Positions 57,786-64,000 of a stretch of DNA of 64,000 nt are shown here, piece after piece. Origin of the DNA: Pezicula radicicola (taxonomy: Eukaryota > Ascomycota > Leotiomycetes > Helotiales > Dermateaceae). Both the position numbers and the translations under genes were made by a program. Under the pieces are notes generated by a model. That model made no database searches and was not told the origin of the DNA. It saw only the letters and a list, made by a program, of their open reading frames with translations. Location of the stretch: NCBI GenBank assembly GCA_003008705.1, contig PDUO01000015.1, positions 315,290-379,289 of the forward strand. Direction: 5' to 3'. Position 1 is the first letter of the stretch, and each line of letters opens with the position of its first letter.

Positions 57786-58990
57786 GGTCTCTTTTCTACC
57801 TTCAGTTTTGTCGGGCGCAGTTTTCTCTGTGAAAAATAAACAAGTACTTAAAATATTTTTTGGATTAGTCTCTTATGAACCAATCCGTGCAGTATCTACT
57901 GTACCAAGAGTTGTCGAGTTTTTGGTCGCTTAATTTATAAGTCTCCTCTCCAAAGTAACCCAAATTCATAAAGAGACGTTCAGGGATGCTTACTAATAGA
58001 GGCTAGGCATCTTTAGGTTTACTCGGCACTGCGAAGCGAAGTTTAAAGGGGGTGGATCTTGCTTTCTCAGTACACCTATGTTTTTTTTTTAGAATAGACT
58101 CATTAAACATTGCTTAACAAATATATCGCCTGCTCCGGTTCAGCTACTCCTACCTTCTACCTAATTCTTTTTTTCCTTCCGTATTTCTTTCAGTAGAACG
58201 CGACGTGGAATCTTGTGAGGCTGTCAGCCTTGTTTCTGCAACTTTATGCAATGCAACCCACCCCTACCATAAAATACACCGAAAGCCTTGGGGACTCTTG
58301 ACCAATCGTTTTCCCTTCCAATTATAAAAGAGTATGAGGTGTGATACGGCAGTGTTTAGCCCAGGCAAGAGCACAGGAGCCAAGCATTTACGTACTATGT
58401 GCAGCAGCTGAACAGCGTTTGCGTATACATTACTGCGGGTCAATTCAAAGGTTTTGCACGCTGTCATCGAAGTCGGGGCAGTGCTGTAGAAAAAGCCAAT
58501 GGAAATTCGTTATGCCTTCCACGAGCGTCATTACCTTCATATTAAACACGGACGTTAATCGAACGACTGCGCATCAGGCTCGGTAGAGAGACCCTCTCGC
58601 TAAGTAGGAGAGGGGAACTGGCCTACAGATTGGGCTACAGGTTGGGCTACAGGTTGGGTCGCACAAGTTTTGTTTGGTTAGACAATCAATCATTCCCTGA
58701 GTTGTGACTAGTCGACCAGCTAGCTAGTCATGGAGTTTGCCTATTTCTTGCCCTTGTCTTACAGAGGTAGCCCAACCTCGTCTCTAATCGTGGGGGCTTT
58801 TGCAAGTCGAATCATTCTGGTTTCGGTGACATAACTTATGTCCTAATTCTGACACCGAGAACAAACCTGGTACGAATCTCTGCTTGCCCTCCCTAAAAAA
58901 AAAACTCAGCCTCGTAACAGTAACTGAAAACTGAAGTAGTTTTCGAGAAATCTTCATGACCAAACAACAAAAATACCTACCTTTTCGACT
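57786..58990. other. Intergenic between kinase and HeLo genes
   Basis: No coding frame supported. There is a short tandem repeat near 58619-58665 (GGGCTACAGGTTGGGCTACAGGTTGGG), and a poly-T tract at 58080-58090. The last 100 bp are the 5' leader of the HeLo gene. Confidence 0.5.
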
Positions 58991-60816
58991 ATGGATGTTG
59001 TAAGTGGCATTGGAACAGTCGTTCAACTCTTTCAGTCTTGTCTGAAGCTCTATGGTGATATAAGGAGTATCATTGAACGTGACGCCGATGTTCGAGCAAA
59101 CTCAGCCTTATTGGCGGCGGAACAGTACAAACTGGGAAAGTTATCGGAGTTCCTTAGCCAACCTTCTCAACCCGGCATACTGCCAATATGCCACCTCTTC
59201 CTAAAGCCGATAGAAGACGATCTCAGAGCTGTTCAAGCTTTGATAGTCCGCCACGGAAAGCCTTTGAGCCCGGTGACCACAGGGTTGGATGAGGACGGAA
59301 TTCAGAACGTGCCTCAAAGGACCAAATTTCGTCCAATACAGATTGTTTCTAGCATCAGGAGAACAGGTCATAGTATCACATGGATGGCGGCTGATAAGGA
59401 GCGACTGACGGAACTCGTTGGAAGACTGCACCAGTTGATTGATGGCCTCTCCATGCTCGTCACGGACTCCCAGCGCCAACGGATCGAGTACCAGGCTATG
59501 TCCACAAGTATTGCGACGAATAATGTCTTTGAGCTTGAGGAGCTTCAATACGCTGCATTACCACAATTTCCAACTATCGCCCAAGGTGCAGCAGTAAAGG
59601 CGCTAACTTTAACAGCACGTGGGAGGCTACCTGTAAGTCTCCGGACCCTCAGTTTAAAAGTTATTTTTAGTGACTGACATTTCAGTAGAGAGAACTAGAT
59701 GGTCAAGATGCTATTTTATCCTCTAAATTAGCGTTTGAATCATTTGTATGGAGAAGCATAGCGCAGAAGAACTTATCATACGCCACCGACTCACCGGTCT
59801 ACAGGGCGAACGTTGAAAAACTGACATTTGAAGAAAAAGCGATGGCAACTTTGGACCGTTCAGCAACCCAAATACATATACGAAGTGTGAGTGATGATCG
59901 TCTTCAAGTCTTAGTAGAATGGAGAGCAAGTTTCCAAAGCGAGGAAAGCCCTGGGGATTTTGCATACCGTCTAAATTACCTTGTCAATATCCTTCGCCAA
60001 ATGTCCAGAAGGATTTCCACGGAAGACGACTCTTATGAGAGATCCATCAACTTTGGCGTTCTAGAATGTTTAGGCTGGACAACCTCTTCGTCGAATTTCG
60101 ACCGTATCGGGCTGGTCTTCCGCTGTCCAGCAAGCCTTTCTCAAGCCCCAGACTCACTACATGACTGGATCCGAGAAAGGAAAAAGGAAAGCGTAGATTT
60201 GCCCTCACTAGGAACACGCTTCGACATTGCTTATGGTCTTGCAACTGCGTTATTCAATCTTGTATCCGTAGGCTGGACACACAAGGAGTTGCGAAGTCAC
60301 AACGTTTTGTTCTTTGATCGTACATTGCCTAAGCCGAAACTATACCTCTCAGGATTTACCTATGCCAGACCTGTGACATCACTTAAGGATGATCTATCTT
60401 TCCTCAATCCTGACCCAGTCTACGAATTATATCGTCCTCCACAAAACCTGATGCGTCAGTATCACCTCGGCGAGACTGTTCAGACTTCTTCCTATCTCCA
60501 CCCAACAGACTCTCCTTCAGACGCCACATCGTCTATCAAATGGACTTCAGCAAAAGACATTTATGGGCTAGGTATTGTTCTGCTCGAAATCGGACACTGG
60601 AGGACCATTGCGTCATTGAAGGGAAAATCTTCTGTGTCAGAGTTTTTGGAGAATGTATTACCGAAAGCTGTAAATGATTTGAGCTACCGGGTCGGGGATA
60701 TATATCGTGATGTTGTCTCAACATGCTTGCATTTGGGGAGTTGGGTTGATAATGATGACGAGATGAGAGAGCAATTGGCAGAAATGATGCAGAAACTGGC
60801 ACAATGCAGAGCATAG
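58991..60816 (+). CDS. HeLo-domain pseudokinase (MLKL-like architecture)
   Basis: Two exons, 58991-59632 and 59689-60816, joined by a 56-bp intron (GTAAGT donor; the acceptor is CAGTAG, since the nearer CAG would give a stop), giving 589 residues. The N-terminal 210 residues match the HeLo pattern: GIGTVVQLFQSCLKLYGDI at the start, then LLAAEQYKLGKLSEFL and further amphipathic helices. The C-terminal part (about 340-570) is kinase-like but lacks catalytic residues: HKELRSHNVLFF (412-423) replaces HRDxxxxN, and LSGF (434-437) replaces DFG. The KDIYGLGIVLLEI helix is preserved. In the fungal HeLo family, related N-terminal domains form membrane-permeabilising helical bundles in cell death. HeLo plus pseudokinase is the domain order of MLKL. 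The immunity role is inferred. Confidence 0.75.
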
Positions 60817-61119
60817 AACTTAGCATTTACTATATTTCCTCGTCATATTCACAAATACTTTCAAAATTCATAACTTGGCTAATATTCATGAATTTGATAC
60901 TTCAAGTAACTTATTTGATCTTGGCTACATACTTGTTTGAGTAACTGACTTTCTAAGTAACTCATTTGACTCAAAGTTTTTGAGTTAGAGCTGGTAACGA
61001 TTTATTCTATTAAATGCCTTAGCGCCAAAGATTCCCATGTCTAACTTATGTCTGTGACTCTATGCGACCGTCTAATAACATGCTCTTAAAATTCTTTGCG
61101 ATGCCCCCAGTACTTAGCA
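60817..61119. other. Intergenic with dispersed motifs
   Basis: Minus-orientation motifs at 60893-60975 (AAGTAACTTATTTGATC, GTTTGAGTAACTGAC, TAAGTAACTCATTTGACTC) lie directly after the HeLo gene. No gene. Confidence 0.6.
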
Positions 61120-61926
61120 TTAATCTTGAGAGCCCGCCGCGTTCTCACTGCGGGTGTGTATCGAAAACCCCGTAGTAGAAGCGTCCTCCAGTCCTGGCTT
61201 TAGAGCCATGCTCGGAATCTCATAGTCTCCACCATTCTGGCGACGATACGCGATAGGTTTCGTTGTGGATAGAGTTCGCAACCTCTGACGAAGTCCATCG
61301 GCCGTTGTTGCGAATATCGCATCATCCGATCGATCAGCACGATACACAGTGAAAGGCGGCAGGACTTCGAAGCCGGGATAATAGAGGACTCCATGATTGA
61401 TAGGAAAGAGAAGATCATCGATAGGGCCATTAACTCCTCGAGGAGAGTAGTGCTCTTTCCAGCCTCCGATTGTTACAATGAGCATAGCACGCTTGCCCGA
61501 CATTCTTCCTTCTCCATATCGGTCACCCCACCGTTTGTCACTGTATTCTCCGACACCGTATCCGAAACCGTATGAGTAGACTCTGTCGATCCAACCTGTC
61601 AAGATTGCAGGCATTGTGAACCACCAGAGTGGAAATTGGAAAATGACCATATCTGCCCACAAGACCTTTTCTTGTTCGCTCTTTACGTCTTCCGTAAGTG
61701 TACTTAATGCAGTCGCTTCTCCCGATGCGAATGCAACCTTTAGACGGGCATCTGGTGGAAGCTGGGGAAAATCTGCACGATCGACTTGACTTTTCCATTG
61801 CATGGCGTATAGGTCGGAAACCCGAACTTCATGGCCCTGGGCTTCTAGTTCATCGACTGCGGTCCGAAGGAGCGAACCGTTTAGGGACTGTGGCTCAGGG
61901 TGAGCGAAAACGATCAGGACTTTCAT
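61120..61926 (-). CDS. NAD(P)H dehydrogenase (quinone), flavodoxin-fold
   Basis: Single exon, 268 residues. Flavodoxin_2 / NQO1-type hallmarks: MKVLIVFAHPEPQSLNGSLL at the start (FMN/FAD phosphate loop), then DLYAMQWKSQVDRADF, VIFQFPLWWFTMPAILTGWIDRV (core), and TIGGWKEHYSPRGVNGPIDD. It should reduce quinones, or similar compounds, by a two-electron step with NAD(P)H, protecting against redox cycling. The C-terminal 25 residues are polar and have no particular motif. The length is near that of the family. It stands alone and is not obviously linked to its neighbours. Confidence 0.85.
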   Translation of the reverse strand: MKVLIVFAHPEPQSLNGSLLRTAVDELEAQGHEVRVSDLYAMQWKSQVDRADFPQLPPDARLKVAFASGEATALSTLTEDVKSEQEKVLWADMVIFQFPLWWFTMPAILTGWIDRVYSYGFGYGVGEYSDKRWGDRYGEGRMSGKRAMLIVTIGGWKEHYSPRGVNGPIDDLLFPINHGVLYYPGFEVLPPFTVYRADRSDDAIFATTADGLRQRLRTLSTTKPIAYRRQNGGDYEIPSMALKPGLEDASTTGFSIHTRSENAAGSQD

Positions 61927-62631
61927 CTTAGTAAGTCTCTATGAGTGCACTGATTTAGGTGATATGAATAAGAATTAATTGAGCTTTGTACCTCTTAAAT
62001 TAGTGAGGTTGTGGTATCTTATATACTTTGGTGTTTGGGTGAATAACCCTTTCGCTTCCACTTTTGATTGAATGTAGGGCCTTATCTCAATTAAAATTTG
62101 TCAGAAATGCTTACAAATAAAGAGTCGGATCTTGGCTGAGGCTCCATTTTATTCTAACATACATCAAAGTATTATTTTTTTAGGCTGGCTTTTTTCTGTT
62201 AGATATAAAGGACTTTTTGTAAGCCATCAAGAGCTTTTGCCATTTCAGGTAATTTTTATTAACCGAGCGATGTGACACGGATGAGAAAATTAATAAGTAC
62301 TCGGTAGTAGCGGTCCTAATTCCGCTGGCCTCCATCACCAGCAACAGAGCCCCTACTATAGATGCAATCCACCTAAGAGATAGACTGTTTGCTATAGTCT
62401 TTAAGAAGGGATAGAGTTAGAACTTAAGAACTAAATAAGTACAGAAGATTATTATAACAACTAATTCAATATCGGAATTTTCAAGAAGTATTTTCCATTT
62501 CTGTCTTTGGACCTGAGCTATTGCTGCTTTAGCATGCGCATCCAATGCGAGGGTCTGTGCTGCCAATACTTCAACGTCCGTCCCTCGGTGGCGATCCTTG
62601 ATCCCTATCAAAACAACATGAAGATCCCACC
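61927..62631. other. Intergenic
   Basis: Divergent promoters of the NQO-type gene (minus) and the F-box-like gene (plus). No feature recognised; a TA-rich stretch at 62370-62460 has no coding content. Confidence 0.45.
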
Positions 62632-63402
62632 ATGACGCTTCACTTTCTCGAAGCCCTACCACGAGAGATCCGTGATCAAATATATATCTATGTGCTCGCA
62701 GGGCCCTCAGGCCTCGTGAACTTCTCACCGTGGACCTTCGACGTCGCCCGATCGCTATCCCTCCTCAAAACATGCAAGCAGATCCATCGAGAATGCAAAG
62801 ACATCATCTGGCAGCACAACGGCCTGCACCCACCCACGCCCTCCCAACTCTTCCTTAAGTTCCAAGAGATCGAGAGATTCCGATTCATGCAATATTTCCG
62901 ACACATTGACCGCCTACAGAATCTGACGATATGTCTCGAACTGTTGGATTGGGATGAACTGCAATGGATATCCCAAGCGCTAAAGGAGTTGGAAAATTGG
63001 AAGCCGCGGCGCAGATTCGAATCTATCAAGCTGATTACGGTCAGGGATCGCCCGCGGGATATTGCCGAGTTCAAGGACGTTTTGAGGTTGAGGATGGATG
63101 GTGAGTTGGTGGACGGCAGACAATATTTTAATTGTTCTACATCCTTTGATCACATTGTTGTCGATACGGGCTGGCCAAAATTTTCTCCATGGGGCAAACA
63201 AAGGTTGCTGAGGGAAATGCTGCTGGATACAAGCGATCCTAGTGAGCTTCTGCGGGATATCCATAACGCCTATGGTGGAGAATTGTATATTGACGGGATT
63301 TTATGCTTCGCGGACTATATACAGGTTGTGGACGCTATCCAGCTGGATCCGAGAGATGGTGAAATCAACATATGTCCTAAAAACGTTGGGGTAGGTGGAT
63401 AA
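62632..63402 (+). CDS. F-box-like protein (LPxEIRDxIY type)
   Basis: Single exon, 256 residues. The N-terminal motif LEALPREIRDQIYIYVLAGP is the hallmark of the large group of fungal F-box-like/2EXR proteins, followed by LSLLKTCKQIHRECKDIIW (conserved CKQIxxEC). The rest is leucine-rich and probably forms a helical domain (FRFMQYFRHIDRLQNLTICL). Such proteins may recruit substrates to SCF ubiquitin ligases, but in this subgroup it is not proven. The start ATG at 62632 is in a good context (CACCATGAC). Confidence 0.8.
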   Translation: MTLHFLEALPREIRDQIYIYVLAGPSGLVNFSPWTFDVARSLSLLKTCKQIHRECKDIIWQHNGLHPPTPSQLFLKFQEIERFRFMQYFRHIDRLQNLTICLELLDWDELQWISQALKELENWKPRRRFESIKLITVRDRPRDIAEFKDVLRLRMDGELVDGRQYFNCSTSFDHIVVDTGWPKFSPWGKQRLLREMLLDTSDPSELLRDIHNAYGGELYIDGILCFADYIQVVDAIQLDPRDGEINICPKNVGVGG

Positions 63403-63911
63403 TTCGAATGGGGGTATACGAGATAGAGGAAGTAACAATACAATATCACTCGTCACTCCTAGCATGAAGGAATCTGTTTCTGTTTGAAAAGGTAAGCAGT
63501 GCTACTTTATCGGCAATATTAGGTGAATTAAGCGATTCATGAACTCGTCAGCACAGGGCGAGTTAAGGATAAAGCCTCACTCTACTTTGACAACATATTT
63601 ATACCTTTGGAAGACAATTTTTGTGACAGTACACTACCCATGACAAGAGTTAAGATCCTGCGTCATATTCATCGCAGAAACCTAACTCTGGCCCACTCAA
63701 CACAAGGTCGTTTCTGATACCAGTAACATGGTACTTAGGGAGTAATGACTAAAGAGGCCTGGATTCAACAATTGTTTTCATTGAACTATACACGATCCAA
63801 AGGGATCCTTTGCTAAAACAACCACGGATAGAAAACATGGGGTATTCGAATTTTCAAACTCAATCTGCTTAGCATCCCGAACTTTGGTTCAATGTCAGAC
63901 AAATAACTGAA
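63403..63911. other. Intergenic between convergent genes
   Basis: 3' flanks of the F-box-like gene and of the gene at the right edge. No features beyond AT-rich spacer. Confidence 0.5.
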
Positions 63912-64000
63912 TCACTGCGCACCCAACGTTTGTAAAGCAAGTCTCAACTCTTTAACTGCAGTCTCGGCATCATCAAAGTTTAAGGCAGATATGGCCCACT
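63912..64000 (-). CDS. VTA1-like protein, C-terminal end only
   Basis: The last 28 codons and stop (TGA, 63914-63912) of a minus-strand gene that continues beyond the window: WAISALNFDDAETAVKELRL, then ALQTLGAQ. This matches the C-terminal Vta1 helix pattern (AISALNFDD-x-x-TAVK-x-L-x-x-AL-x-x-LG), which binds Vps4 and stimulates its ATPase in multivesicular body sorting. The call rests on the ending alone; upstream exons are out of view. Confidence 0.55.
   Translation of the reverse strand, partial: WAISALNFDDAETAVKELRLALQTLGAQ

Overview
The window looks like nuclear DNA of a filamentous ascomycete. The genes have short introns (43-129 bp) with GTRAGT-like donors, CTAAC/CTGAC branch points and YAG acceptors. 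Protein families are typical of Pezizomycotina: a HeLo-domain protein, large DUF3433-like membrane proteins, F-box-like LPxEIRDxIY proteins and expanded BTB families. Several TA-rich, stop-riddled stretches look like RIP-mutated transposons. The protein set suggests Leotiomycetes, but no species can be named from the sequence alone. No rRNA, tRNA, CRISPR array or bacterial-type operon was seen.

Layout. Positions 1-6.8 kb are repeat-rich and gene-poor: a 253-bp MITE with perfect 27-bp inverted repeats, a degraded RecQ-like helicase on the minus strand, and TA-rich debris. At 6.8-8.4 kb is a two-exon membrane protein. At 10.4-17.1 kb lies a local family of BTB proteins: a pseudogene, a five-exon gene with two similar modules, and a 5'-truncated tandem copy. 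At 18.4-19.5 kb is a secreted EGF/beta-propeller protein. At 19.9-23.6 kb is a nest of duplicated repeats with an 18-bp minisatellite (containing the single N of the assembly), conserved hairpins and a 780-bp insertion. At 24.8-26.3 kb is an FAD monooxygenase flanked by diverged direct repeats. Two more BTB-family genes lie at 31.1-32.2 and 33.4-34.5 kb, and a pentapeptide-repeat gene with a premature TGA at 35.4-36.9 kb. A degenerate Tc1-like transposase follows at 37.3-37.8 kb.

From 40 kb to the end the DNA is more ordinary: a 2-oxoglutarate/Fe(II) dioxygenase-like protein, a three-exon alpha/beta hydrolase, a TPR protein, a 1441-residue membrane protein split by one 52-bp intron, a 1399-residue kinase-ankyrin-membrane protein (four exons), a HeLo-pseudokinase protein, an NQO-type flavodoxin-fold oxidoreductase, an F-box-like protein, and at the right edge the last 28 codons of a VTA1-like gene.

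The two most interesting signals are as follows. First, a membrane-anchored kinase-ankyrin gene stands next to, and on the same strand as, a HeLo-pseudokinase gene, an arrangement reminiscent of RIPK/MLKL necroptosis partners. Second, a BTB-linked family shares a C-terminal C-x-[YF]-H-x-H signature seen seven times here. In addition, one dispersed 15-18-bp motif (GTTACTCAAAxxAAGT) occurs at about 17 intergenic places.
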